Below are positions 1 to 8,738 of a stretch of 64,000 bases of DNA, in pieces. Source of the stretch: Glycomyces artemisiae. Its GTDB lineage: Bacteria; Actinomycetota; Actinomycetes; Mycobacteriales; Micromonosporaceae. The notes beneath the pieces were generated by a model that did not search any database, was not told where the DNA came from, and saw nothing but the letters and a program-made list of their open reading frames with translations. The position numbers and the translations under genes are program-made. The stretch is from the NCBI RefSeq assembly GCF_003002955.1, contig NZ_PVTJ01000004.1, positions 248,001 through 312,000 of the forward strand, given 5' to 3'. Position 1 is the stretch's first letter; each line of letters starts with the position of its first letter.

Positions 1-259
1 GGCCGCCGGGCTGCCCTGCGTCATGCCGCCGCGCTTCGAGCCGCTGTTCGGCGACGGCGGCGTCTACTGCGAACCCGAGGAGGTCGAGGCCGTCGTGCGC
101 GCGCTCATGGAGCCCGGCCGGTACCGCGAGCAGTCGGAGCGGTCGCTCGCGACGGTCCGCGAGCACTTCTCCCACGAGGCGCTGCTGCGCCGCGTCGCCG
201 CGCTCGGCGTGCGCGTCCCCGACCTGGCCGCCACTGCCTCGGAAGGCGGGACGCGATGA
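1..259 (+). CDS. Glycosyltransferase, C-terminal fragment (cut by window edge)
   Basis: The reading frame is open from base 2 to the stop at 259, so the start lies outside the window. The visible 85 residues match the C-terminal ends of the proteins at 256-1800 and 3979-5475: a 'GLPCVMPPRFEPLFG' stretch, then 'YCEPEEVEAVV' and a terminal helix containing HFSHEALLRRV. This is the sugar-nucleotide-binding end of a GT-B fold glycosyltransferase. Its stop overlaps the ATG of the next gene (ATGA), so the two are translationally coupled. Donor and acceptor are unknown; the surroundings suggest a cell-surface glycan. Confidence 0.75.
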   Translation, partial: AAGLPCVMPPRFEPLFGDGGVYCEPEEVEAVVRALMEPGRYREQSERSLATVREHFSHEALLRRVAALGVRVPDLAATASEGGTR

Positions 260-1800
260 GCGCCGGAACGAACCACCACTCCAGGACGGGGCTCGCCGCC
301 GCGGCCGCGGGGGCCGTCGCCGCCGCTGCCGCGGTCCTGCTGCTGCCCCTGGCCGCGGCCGTCGCGGTCACCGCCGCGATCGTCCTCGCCGAACTCGCCG
401 TGATCGGGGCCCTGCTCGCGAAGGTCGCGGGTCGCGCCCGCAACGTCGAGGTCCGCCGCAGTCTCGACCGGGCCGCCGCGGCGGCCGCCGAGTCGCCCGC
501 GGCGGCACCGGAGGACGCGGTCGACGAGAAGGACCTTTACCACGACAAGTGGGCGGCGCGGCTCCAGAACGGCTTCGCCGCCACCGCGATCGAGCCGCTC
601 CTGCGGACCGCCCGCAACCGCTCGAACCGGCCCGAGCACCGGTTGCGGACCCTGCGGACGCTCGACGCGTGGCTCCAGGCCGAGGCGCGGGCCCACGACG
701 CCCGCGTCGACCACTCCCTGGACGTCCTGATCGTGTCCCACTTCGGACTGCCGGGCGGGAACACCTCGGCGAACGTCGCCGACATCACCGCGCTCACCCG
801 GGCGGGGTTCCGCGTCGGCCTGCTGCACCACCCGGTCTACCGGTGGGACGTCGCGACGCCGATCAACCCGAAGATCGCCGAGCTCGTCGACGACGACGCC
901 GTGGTGCTCGTCAGCGCCCAGGACAGCGTCCGCTGCGACCTCGCCATCGTGCGGCTGCCCACGATCATGGGCCGGCTCATGGACGAGCTGCCCGAGATCG
1001 AGGCGGGCCGCACCGTGCTCCTGGTGAACCAGCCGCCGTTCACGTTCTACGACGAGGACGGCGGGCGGCGCGAGCAGTGGAGCGTGCGGACCGTCTTCGA
1101 GACGGTGCAGGGCTGGCTCGGCGACCACACCTGGTACACCATCGGCCCGGCCGTGCGCGAGACCCTTGAGCGCCACCACGGGCACGAGCTCGACGGCATC
1201 GACATCGCCGACGAGTACTGGTACGAGATCATCGACGTCGCCGACTGGATCCGCCCCGAGCGGCGCCCCGGCGACCGGCCGATCCGCATCGGCCGCCACG
1301 CCCGCGACGCGCCGCAGAAGTGGCCGGACACCCCGGAGGCCGTGCTCGGCTGCTACCCGGCCTCCCCGGAGTTCGAGGTGCACTCGCTCGGCGGCGTCGA
1401 GACCCCCCGCGAGATGCTCGGGTCCGTCCCGGACAACTGGATCGACCATCCCTTCGGCTCGGTGCCGGTGCGGGAGTTCCTGCACGGCCTCGACGTCCAC
1501 GTCTACTTCACCTCGCTCCAGTACGTCGAGGCGTTCGGCCGCTCGCCCATGGAGGCGATGGCCGTCGGCCTGCCGTGCATAATGGACCCGCGATTCGAGG
1601 CGCTGTTCGGCGAGGGCGCCCTCTACTGCGAGCCCGACGAAGTCGAGAGCGTGGTCCGCAAGCTCGTCGACGAGCCCGGCCGGTACGAGGAGCAGGTCCG
1701 GCGCGCCCAAGAGAAGGTCGAGCAGGACTTCTCACCGGCCGCGCTCGTCCGCCGCGTTATCCGGCTCGGCGCGCGCCCGACGGGAGGAGACGCCTCGTGA
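256..1800 (+). CDS. Membrane-anchored GT-B glycosyltransferase
   Basis: 514 residues. Residues about 12-55 form two Ala/Val/Leu-rich membrane helices, followed by a long cytoplasmic part. From about residue 160 there is a GT-B-like domain with 'HFGLPGGNTSANVADI' (a glycine-rich loop near the N-terminal Rossmann sheet). The C-terminal half has 'EAFGRSPMEAMAVGLPCI', the usual E-x7-E/G motif region of GT4-like enzymes. It overlaps the upstream gene by ATGA. It is a paralogue of the protein at 3979-5475 (same domain order, same 'LPEIEA', 'VNQ' and 'IGRH.RD' blocks) and of the fragment at 1-259. Role: probably sugar transfer in a surface polysaccharide or teichoic-acid-like polymer; the substrate cannot be read from sequence. 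Confidence 0.8.
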   Translation: MSAGTNHHSRTGLAAAAAGAVAAAAAVLLLPLAAAVAVTAAIVLAELAVIGALLAKVAGRARNVEVRRSLDRAAAAAAESPAAAPEDAVDEKDLYHDKWAARLQNGFAATAIEPLLRTARNRSNRPEHRLRTLRTLDAWLQAEARAHDARVDHSLDVLIVSHFGLPGGNTSANVADITALTRAGFRVGLLHHPVYRWDVATPINPKIAELVDDDAVVLVSAQDSVRCDLAIVRLPTIMGRLMDELPEIEAGRTVLLVNQPPFTFYDEDGGRREQWSVRTVFETVQGWLGDHTWYTIGPAVRETLERHHGHELDGIDIADEYWYEIIDVADWIRPERRPGDRPIRIGRHARDAPQKWPDTPEAVLGCYPASPEFEVHSLGGVETPREMLGSVPDNWIDHPFGSVPVREFLHGLDVHVYFTSLQYVEAFGRSPMEAMAVGLPCIMDPRFEALFGEGALYCEPDEVESVVRKLVDEPGRYEEQVRRAQEKVEQDFSPAALVRRVIRLGARPTGGDAS

Positions 1801-1855
1801 CCTGGTCAGCCGCAACTGCTCCGGCAGGAATGCGAACCTTCCACGAACGCCGTGC

Positions 1856-3982
1856 GTGTTACGATCGGCCCGGTTCAACGCCGATCTGCCTCCCTTTGCT
1901 TCCTTTTCCCGACGGTTGGCTGATTCCTTGACCTCCACCGCTTCCCGCACTCCCGTCACGGCGCCCGCCACGGTTCCCGTGCTGGACGGACTCGACCCGG
2001 AATCGGCGGCCCTGCTGCTCCGCGAGGCCCGGAGCCAGTCGGTCCAGGCGCTGTACGCGACCACGATCCGGACCAGGTCCGACCTCGCCGTGCGCATCGC
2101 CGCCCGCCTGGTGAGCCCCGCGCACGACCGCGAGGCGCTCCTCGCCGTCGCCGACGACCCGACCGCCGACACCTCCGAGATCGACGCCGCGCGGCTCGCC
2201 GGTTATGCGGCCGCGCTGTCGCGGCGGCGGGAGTACCGGGACGCGTATGCGCTGTTCGGACTTGCGGAGCGGTTGGATCCGGGGGCGATCGTCGCGGAGT
2301 TCCAGGTGCGGTACGCGGAGGCGGCGCTGGCGGTGACCGGGTCGGCTGCGGGGGTGCTGGAGCGGTTCGACGGGATGGTGCCCAGGTGGCGGCATGCGTT
2401 CGAAGCCGACGAGGTGCATCCGGACCGGGGCGGGGACGAAGCGGCGTGGCTGGAGCGGTTCCGGGTGCTCGCGGGGATGCCCGATCTGGAAGTGGCCGAA
2501 GGCGACGGGGTGCGGTTCGACCGGCTCGGGGCCGGGCCGGCCGCGCCGGTGCGGACGCAGCGGCGGATCAGCGTGGTCATGACGTGCTTCAAGCCGGACG
2601 AGACGCTGTTCACGGCGGTGAACTCGGTGGTGGCGCAGAGCTGGCAGAACTGGGAGCTGCTGCTCGTCGACGACGCGTCGGGGCCCGAGTACGGGGAGAT
2701 CCTCGCCAGGGCGGCGGCGCTCGACGAGCGGATCAGGCTGTTCCGGCTGCCGGAGAACTCCGGGACGTACAAGGCGCGGAACCGGGCGCTCATGGAGGCC
2801 AAGGGGGTCTTCACGACGGGCCTGGACTCCGACGACTGGGCGCACCCGCGGTGGCTGGAGCGGCAGGTCGCGCCGATGCTCGCCGACCCGGCGCTGGTGA
2901 TGACCTTCGCGAACTGCATCCGCGTGCGCGAGGACCTGACGGCCGTCCACACCGGACGGCCGGTGCAGGGGCCGCGGTCGACGTCGGTGATGTTCCGGAC
3001 CGAGCCCGTGCGCGAGCGCATGGGCTACTTCGACGCGCTGCGCAAGGGCGCCGACACCGAGTTCCACTTCCGGTTCAAGGCCGTGTTTGGGAACCGGGCG
3101 GTCAGGAAGCTCCAGGGCGAGGTGTTCACGCTCGTGCGCCTCGCGGGCGACACGCTCACCTCCCGCGAGATCGACAACGGCTGGCAGCACCCGTCCCGGT
3201 CCGCGTACCAGTCCGCGCACCAGCACTGGCGCGAGCGCATCCGCCGCGGCCAGTCCAGCGGGTTCATCGAGGCCGACCAGGTGGAGCGGGAGCTGTACGC
3301 GCCCAGCCTGAGCCGCGGCATCCGCCTCGACGGGCGGGAGTTCGACGAGCTGTACGTGCTCGACTGCCGGTTCTGGGAGGACGGGCAGCAAAGGGCGCTC
3401 GATCTCGTGCGCGAGGCCGCCGGCGCCGGGAAGCGCGTCGGGATCGCGCACGTCGAGTCGCTGCTGCGCCTGCGCGACGAGCTGCGGCACCTGCGCCCCG
3501 AGATCCTCGACTTCCTCAACGAGTCCTCGCACGGCCCGAACCCGGTCGAGTTCGTCGCACCCGTCGACAAGGTCGCGGCCGTGCGGCTCGTCGTCACCGA
3601 CCCGTCCCTGTGGGAGGGCCGCTCGGACGAGTTCGCGTTCACCGAGACCGGCCGCGTCGAGATGTGGGAGCGGACGATCACGCCGACCGCGGCCGTGAAG
3701 ACGGCCCTCGTGAAGCAGAAGGGCGCCAAGCGCAGCGGCGAGTCCAAGGAGTCCCGCCCCGACGGGAAGGGCCCGCGCCGCGTCCTCGCCGGGGCGTTCG
3801 GCGCCGTGCTGGTCCTGCTGTGGGCCGCAGCGGCCGCCTCGTGGTTCGTCGCGGGCGCCGATGCCGCCGCAGCCCTGACGTTCATCGCCTTGTCGGCGTC
3901 GGGCGGCACCGCCGTCGCGGCGCTGTCCTCGGCCGGGTTCGCCCGGTTCAAGGCCCTCCTGCGGCGGGCGGCCCGCCGATGA
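1856..3982 (+). CDS. GT2 (GT-A) glycosyltransferase with C-terminal membrane helices
   Basis: About 708 residues. A GT-A family 2 domain occupies the middle: 'RRISVVMTCFKPDETL' starts the nucleotide-binding fold, 'LLLVDDASG' supplies the first acidic motif and 'TTGLDSDDWAHP' the DxD metal-binding motif. The N-terminal ~200 residues are helical and may be a scaffold domain. Residues about 640-690 form two hydrophobic helices, so the C-terminus is membrane bound. The start is uncertain: GTG 1856 gives the full length, TTG 1928 ('LTSTASR') is equally possible, and neither has a good ribosome site. Its stop overlaps the next ATG (ATGA). It is flanked by GT-B paralogues, suggesting one surface-glycan pathway. 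Confidence 0.82.
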   Translation: MLRSARFNADLPPFASFSRRLADSLTSTASRTPVTAPATVPVLDGLDPESAALLLREARSQSVQALYATTIRTRSDLAVRIAARLVSPAHDREALLAVADDPTADTSEIDAARLAGYAAALSRRREYRDAYALFGLAERLDPGAIVAEFQVRYAEAALAVTGSAAGVLERFDGMVPRWRHAFEADEVHPDRGGDEAAWLERFRVLAGMPDLEVAEGDGVRFDRLGAGPAAPVRTQRRISVVMTCFKPDETLFTAVNSVVAQSWQNWELLLVDDASGPEYGEILARAAALDERIRLFRLPENSGTYKARNRALMEAKGVFTTGLDSDDWAHPRWLERQVAPMLADPALVMTFANCIRVREDLTAVHTGRPVQGPRSTSVMFRTEPVRERMGYFDALRKGADTEFHFRFKAVFGNRAVRKLQGEVFTLVRLAGDTLTSREIDNGWQHPSRSAYQSAHQHWRERIRRGQSSGFIEADQVERELYAPSLSRGIRLDGREFDELYVLDCRFWEDGQQRALDLVREAAGAGKRVGIAHVESLLRLRDELRHLRPEILDFLNESSHGPNPVEFVAPVDKVAAVRLVVTDPSLWEGRSDEFAFTETGRVEMWERTITPTAAVKTALVKQKGAKRSGESKESRPDGKGPRRVLAGAFGAVLVLLWAAAAASWFVAGADAAAALTFIALSASGGTAVAALSSAGFARFKALLRRAARR

Positions 3983-5475
3983 TCGGAGCACGCATGCGCA
4001 CCGCCAAGAGGCTCGCGCTCGCCGGGGCCGTGTTCGGGGCCGTGACGCTCGCGGTCGCCGCGCTCGCCCTCGCCGCACCGCCCGTCGTGTACCTGCCCGC
4101 GATGGCCGCGGTCCTCGCCGGGGAGGCCGCGCTCGTGGTCTACCTGCTGCGCAACCGGATGCGCGACTCCGGGGTCGCGAGCCCGCTGCAACTGCTGTCG
4201 CGGCGGCGCCTGCGGGCCGCGCAGCGCGAGACCCGCGCGCTCGCGAACGTGCGCAAGTGGCAGGAGCGCCTCGACGCGGGCTTCGTGTCCGCCGCGTCGC
4301 CGGCGCTCGCCTCGATCGCCGCCGACGGCGGCCACACGAGGACCGTCCGCAAGGCCGCGGCCGCCGCGCTCGCGACGCCCCGCGCGACCGGTGCGGGCGC
4401 CGAGGAGCGGTACGACGTCGTCATCGCCTCGAACTTCAACCTCCCCGGCGGCACCACCTCCTCGAACCTGAACGAGATCGCGCTGCTCAAAGCCGCGGGG
4501 ATGCGCGTGGGCCTGGTCCACAACCCGCTGTTCGAGATGCACCCCGGGCGGCCGCTGAACGGGAAGGTCCTCGACGCCGTGGACGGCGACCGGGTCCGGA
4601 TCGTCGGCGACCGCGCGAAGGTCAAGGCCGACCTGCTGCTCATGCGGTTCCCGCCGTTCGCGTCGCAGCTGCGCGACGACCTGCCCGAGATCGAGGCCGC
4701 ACAGCGGATGCTCGTGGTCAACCAGGCGCCCATGACCTATTACGAGGGCGGCGTGGGCCGCAAGCGCGTATGGGACGTGGACCGCGTGCACCGCAAGCTC
4801 ACCGGCTGGATCGGCGAGCACCGCTGGGTCACCGTCGGCCCGCTCGTCCACCAGGCGCTGCTCGACTTCCACGCCGACGAGCTCGACGGCGTGGACCTCT
4901 CGGCCGACTACTGGTACCCCTCGATCGACCTGAAGGCCACCGAGGTCCGGGGCGAGGAGCCCGTCGGGGACGTGGTGCGCATCGGACGCCACTCCCGCGA
5001 CCACCTGTCGAAGTGGCCGGAGCTCGCAGGGCAGCTGCGGGCCTGCTACCCGGCCGGTCCCGGCTTCGAGATCCGCGTCCTCGGCGGCGTCGACGTGCCG
5101 CGGCGGACCCTCGGCCGGCTGCCGTCCAACTGGGTGGGCCACCGGTTCGACGAGGTCGCCGTGGGCGAGTTCCTGCGCGGCCTCGACGTGTACGTGTACT
5201 ACACGTGCTCGTCGTGGCTGGAGGCGTTCGGGCGCGCGCCCGTCGAGGCGATGGCCGCGGGCGTCCCGGTGGTCCTGCCGCCGGTGTTCAAGCCCGCGTT
5301 CGGATCCGGGGCCCTCTACGCCGAGCCCGCCGACGTGGCCGCGCTCGTCACCGAGCTGACCGGGGACCATGCGAAGTGGCTGGAGCAGCGCGAGGCGGGC
5401 TTCGAGACCACCCGGCGGCTGTTCAGCCACGAGGCGCACCGGGCGCGCTTCCGCGCGCTCGGCCTCGACCTGTAG
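3979..5475 (+). CDS. Membrane-anchored GT-B glycosyltransferase
   Basis: 498 residues from the ATG that overlaps the upstream stop (ATGA); a second in-frame ATG at 3994 could also serve. Two N-terminal membrane helices (about residues 10-55) are followed by a GT-B fold: 'SNFNLPGGTTSSNLNEI' early and 'EAFGRAPVEAMAAGVPVV' late. The domain order and many short blocks match the protein at 256-1800, so they are paralogues within one cluster. It lacks a signal peptide cleavage site and is probably a cytoplasmic-facing membrane enzyme. It ends 21 bp before the convergent lipoprotein gene. The likely role is sugar transfer onto a lipid-linked or wall polymer precursor. Confidence 0.8.
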   Translation: MIGARMRTAKRLALAGAVFGAVTLAVAALALAAPPVVYLPAMAAVLAGEAALVVYLLRNRMRDSGVASPLQLLSRRRLRAAQRETRALANVRKWQERLDAGFVSAASPALASIAADGGHTRTVRKAAAAALATPRATGAGAEERYDVVIASNFNLPGGTTSSNLNEIALLKAAGMRVGLVHNPLFEMHPGRPLNGKVLDAVDGDRVRIVGDRAKVKADLLLMRFPPFASQLRDDLPEIEAAQRMLVVNQAPMTYYEGGVGRKRVWDVDRVHRKLTGWIGEHRWVTVGPLVHQALLDFHADELDGVDLSADYWYPSIDLKATEVRGEEPVGDVVRIGRHSRDHLSKWPELAGQLRACYPAGPGFEIRVLGGVDVPRRTLGRLPSNWVGHRFDEVAVGEFLRGLDVYVYYTCSSWLEAFGRAPVEAMAAGVPVVLPPVFKPAFGSGALYAEPADVAALVTELTGDHAKWLEQREAGFETTRRLFSHEAHRARFRALGLDL

Positions 5476-5496
5476 GAGCGGACCTCCGACGGCCCC

Positions 5497-6102
5497 TTAC
5501 GAGGCGGCGGTGGCCGTGAAGTCCTCGGGGAACGGGAACGACGAGGTCATCTCGCCGCACGCGGCGTCGACCTGCGCGAAGGCCGCGTCCCACGAGCACG
5601 TGATGTCGATGAGGTACTGGCCCGCGAACACGAAGTGGTCCTGCCACTTGACGGTGACGCCGTCGATGTCGACCGAGCCGAACCGGTACACGCCGTCGTG
5701 GCGGTGCACCACGGTCGGGTAGTAGTTGTCCAGGGAGATGTCCTGGTTCAGCTTCCCGAAGTAGTCGGTCACCAGGTTCGCCTGCGCGTCATAGGAGGAC
5801 GTGTCCGCGCCCTCGCTGAGCAGGTACGAGGTGACCTGGATGCGGTCGTAGCCGCCCTCGGCGCCCGCCACGTAGAACGTGTACGTGAAGTGGTCGTTCG
5901 CGAAGAGGACCTCGCGGTCCTCGCCCTCGGCCGCGGTGAACCCGGCCGGCGCCTCCAGCGTCAGTTCGAGGGGCGCGGTGGGCGCGGGCGGGGCGGTCGA
6001 CTCGTCGCCGCCCGGGTCCTCGCCGGTGCCGGGGTCGTCCGACCCGGTGCAGCCGGCGGCGAACAGCAGCACGAGTGCGGCGAGTGCGGTCAGCCTGCGC
6101 AT
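5497..6102 (-). CDS. Secreted lipoprotein of unknown function
   Basis: 201 residues. The N-terminus is a lipoprotein signal: MRRL, a hydrophobic core, and lipobox LFAAGC with Cys18 as the predicted lipidated residue. A Thr/Pro/Asp-rich linker follows, then a ~150-residue globular domain with alternating aromatic beta strands ('FTYTFYVAG', 'HFVFAGQYLID') and a Cys pair (C168/C181 region) that could form a disulfide. The start is supported by AGAGGAAC eight bases upstream of the ATG. The fold resembles small actinobacterial lipoproteins of the LpqN/PsbP-like type, but I cannot assign it. It lies convergent to the glycosyltransferases and upstream of nothing in its own direction, so it is probably monocistronic. 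Confidence 0.75.
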   Translation of the reverse strand: MRRLTALAALVLLFAAGCTGSDDPGTGEDPGGDESTAPPAPTAPLELTLEAPAGFTAAEGEDREVLFANDHFTYTFYVAGAEGGYDRIQVTSYLLSEGADTSSYDAQANLVTDYFGKLNQDISLDNYYPTVVHRHDGVYRFGSVDIDGVTVKWQDHFVFAGQYLIDITCSWDAAFAQVDAACGEMTSSFPFPEDFTATAAS

Positions 6103-6129
6103 GGGGCGTTCCTCTCAAGGGGGATCTCG

Positions 6130-6175
6130 GGCTCCCGACGGGGAAGGGCTCGATACACACTGTACCAAGCGCCCT
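6130..6175 (-). promoter_or_regulatory. Possible promoter of the lipoprotein gene
   Basis: Reading the minus strand, the stretch upstream of the lipoprotein start contains CTTGGTACAGTGTGTATCG, an AT-richer patch in a GC-rich background with a TACAGT hexamer. No well-spaced -35 hexamer is evident, so this is a weak call based mainly on composition and position. Confidence 0.25.
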
Positions 6176-6223
6176 CCACGGACGAGGCCCGCGAGCAGGG
6201 CGCGGATCGGCCTGCGCCACAGG

Positions 6224-8533
6224 TCACAGCGCCGGGAGCTGCTCCTCCAGCAGCTGGGTCAGCGACCGCGCGTACGGGGTGCTCATGTGGTGCGAATCGC
6301 GGTACACGAGCAGGTTCCCGGTGACCACCGGGCACTCCCCCGCGTAGCAGAACCAGCCGACGGTCTCGACGACCTGCGCCCCCGCCTCCTGCTCGGCGGC
6401 GAACGCGGCCTCGCGGTTCCCCGAGTCGTCCACGGCCTCGGTGCGCTGCATGACGCACTCGTCCACCGCGTCCTGGTGCAGCGCGACGCAGTCGGGCACC
6501 GGCCCGTACGGGCTGCGCGGGGTGTCGGTGAGGACCACGGTCTGCCCGGCCGAGGGGGTGATCCGCGCGAGCGTGTCGGTCCAGCCCTGCGCCCACCGCT
6601 CGGGGCTGTCGTCCTCCCAGTCGACCAGCGGCGGCGCGTCCTCGCCGCTGAGGACCACCATGGCGGGCTTGAGCTCGTCGATCTCGTCGAGGACGCGGTC
6701 GCGCCACTCGGCGCAGCCGGTGTACTCGCCGCCGACGTCGCTGTTGGAGACCGTCACCGTCGCCGGGGTGCACGCGCTCTTGGTGCGCGTCAGCAGCTTC
6801 CAGCCGTTCGCCTCCGCGATCGGCTCCAGCGCCGGGAACCACTGCGCCGCATGGGAGTCGCCCACGAGCATGACGGTCTTGTCGCCGCCGGTGTCGCCGA
6901 AGACGCAGTCGCCGGGGAGGTCCTCGGTCCACGCGTCCAGGTGGCAGCCGTTCCCGTAGATCTCCGGCTGGTCGGTCGCCACGGCCGTCAGCGACGGCTC
7001 CAGGTCGGCCGGGACCTGCGTGGTCGCGATGCCCTCCTGGAGGCGCACCTCGATCTGCGAGACGTCCTCGACCTCCTCGACGGCCTCCAGGTCCACCGCG
7101 TCGTCCTCCTGCGGCGGGACCTTCCCGAACCCGAGGGTGAGGACCAGGACCATGCCGATGCCCAGCAGCGAGCACGCGACGCCGGTGACCAGGCCCCACA
7201 TGTTGCTCGTCTTCAGCGGCCGGGCGCGGCGCAGCGGCTCCTCGATGTACAGGAACGACAGCTGCGCGACGGCCACCGTCGCGAGCAGCAGCACCACGTT
7301 CAGGCTCACGGTCGGCTCGGCGTCGACCGCGAGCGGGATGAGGATGAGGATCGGCCAGTGCCACAGGTACAGGCTGTAGGAGATCTTCCCGACGTACTGG
7401 AACGGGCCGGTGCCCAGCAGCGAGCTGGACGGGTTCTTGGCGCCCGTGCCCGCGGCGATGAGCGCCGCCGCACCGAGGACCGGCAGGAGCGCGGTGTAGC
7501 CCGGGAACGGCGTGGACGAGTCGTAGAGGACGCCCGAGGCGATGATCGCGGCGAGCCCGGCGATGCCGAGGACCCACGCGAGGGCCGCCGGGATGCGCTT
7601 GAGCGTCGGCAGCATGAGCGCCAGGACTGCGCCCGCGGCGAGCTCCCAGATCCGCGTGTGCGCCGCGTAGTACGCGGTCGGCTGCGACACCTGCGTCGTC
7701 AGCACCGACAGGACCAGGCTGAGCGCGAAGAGCCCCGCGCACGCGGCGAGCGCCGCGGTCACGAACTTGCGGGGCGCGCGCTTGGCGAGCACGAGCAGGC
7801 CGATGAGCAGCAGCGGCCAGATGACGTAGAACTGCTCCTCGACCGCCAGGGACCAGTACTGCTGGAACGGCGAGGGCATCTGGTCGGCGTTGAGGTACTC
7901 GGTCTCGGTCGCCACGAACCGGTAGTTCACGGCGTAGACGATCACGGTGAACGCGTCCTGCATGACCGCTTCGAGGCGGGTCACGGGGAACCACAGCCAC
8001 GCGCCGAGGGCCGTGGCGATGGTGACGGCGCTGGCGGCGGGGAGGATGCGGCGGGCGCGGCGGGCGTAGAACCCGGCGATCGAGATCTTCCCGGTGTCGA
8101 AGACCTCCTTGACGAGCAGAGAGGTGATGAGGAAGCCGGAGACGACGAAGAACACGTCGACGCCGACGTACCCGCCCTGCGCGAACGCGAACCCGGCGTG
8201 CGACAGGAGCACCAGGACCACGGCGACGGCGCGCAGGCCCTGGATGTCGGGGCGGAAGCCGACGCCCTCCCAGCGCTGCGGCGGGCGGACCGGGGCGGGC
8301 GCGGGCCGCGGGTGCGCGCCGGTGGTGCGCATGCCCGGCGGGGCCGGGGCCGCGGGCGGCGGCGCGGGGGCGCGGAACGGGGGCCGGACCGGGTAGGGGC
8401 TGGGGGCGGTGCGCTGGGTGGCCGCGGCGGGGTGGGCGGCGGAGCCGGGCGTGGTCGTGGGCAGGTGGAGGGTCTCCTCGTTGACGCCGCCCCCGGTAGC
8501 GGCTCGGGACTGCGGGGGCTGGGGCGAGGTCAT
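6224..8533 (-). CDS. OafA-type membrane acyltransferase with SGNH domain
   Basis: 769 residues from the ATG at 8533, which has GGAG upstream; a longer frame to 8641 exists but lacks a ribosome site. After a ~95-residue Pro/Ala-rich cytoplasmic N-terminus comes an acyltransferase-3 domain with about ten helices, opened by 'RPDIQGLRAVAV' and containing the catalytic-type His in 'LLSHAGF', the 'GYVGVDVFFVVSGFLIT' block and 'FWSL/YWSLAVEEQFY'. The last ~270 residues form an extracytoplasmic SGNH hydrolase-like domain: 'VMLVGDSHAAQWFP' (block I Ser) and 'YRDSHHMSTPYA' (Asp/His of the catalytic triad). Such proteins move acyl groups across the membrane onto surface glycans or peptidoglycan. A close paralogue lies directly downstream. 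Confidence 0.9.
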   Translation of the reverse strand: MTSPQPPQSRAATGGGVNEETLHLPTTTPGSAAHPAAATQRTAPSPYPVRPPFRAPAPPPAAPAPPGMRTTGAHPRPAPAPVRPPQRWEGVGFRPDIQGLRAVAVVLVLLSHAGFAFAQGGYVGVDVFFVVSGFLITSLLVKEVFDTGKISIAGFYARRARRILPAASAVTIATALGAWLWFPVTRLEAVMQDAFTVIVYAVNYRFVATETEYLNADQMPSPFQQYWSLAVEEQFYVIWPLLLIGLLVLAKRAPRKFVTAALAACAGLFALSLVLSVLTTQVSQPTAYYAAHTRIWELAAGAVLALMLPTLKRIPAALAWVLGIAGLAAIIASGVLYDSSTPFPGYTALLPVLGAAALIAAGTGAKNPSSSLLGTGPFQYVGKISYSLYLWHWPILILIPLAVDAEPTVSLNVVLLLATVAVAQLSFLYIEEPLRRARPLKTSNMWGLVTGVACSLLGIGMVLVLTLGFGKVPPQEDDAVDLEAVEEVEDVSQIEVRLQEGIATTQVPADLEPSLTAVATDQPEIYGNGCHLDAWTEDLPGDCVFGDTGGDKTVMLVGDSHAAQWFPALEPIAEANGWKLLTRTKSACTPATVTVSNSDVGGEYTGCAEWRDRVLDEIDELKPAMVVLSGEDAPPLVDWEDDSPERWAQGWTDTLARITPSAGQTVVLTDTPRSPYGPVPDCVALHQDAVDECVMQRTEAVDDSGNREAAFAAEQEAGAQVVETVGWFCYAGECPVVTGNLLVYRDSHHMSTPYARSLTQLLEEQLPAL

Positions 8534-8738
8534 GGTGCGAGTGTCTCCGTCTGCGGATCGCCGGGGCTGGTTCGCGCCCCATCCTAGGCGCATCCGGCCC
8601 TTCCGCGGACTCGGTGGTGACCAATCCGACCAACCGGACACGCAACTGGTTGCGGGCCTTGCTCACATCGTACCGAGGGCGGTCCCGCCGCGCGGTGCCG
8701 CACGGGCCCTGACGGCCCGAAATGTCGCTCCCGCAACC

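Noticed and set aside
64-1710. Long minus-strand frames opposite the glycosyltransferases
   Set aside because: High GC keeps antisense frames open; no domain and wrong codon-position bias.
5879-8587. A 900-codon open frame on the plus strand opposite the acyltransferase gene
   Set aside because: It is the antisense shadow of a gene with clear family motifs; its translation is Arg/Gly/Asp-rich low complexity.
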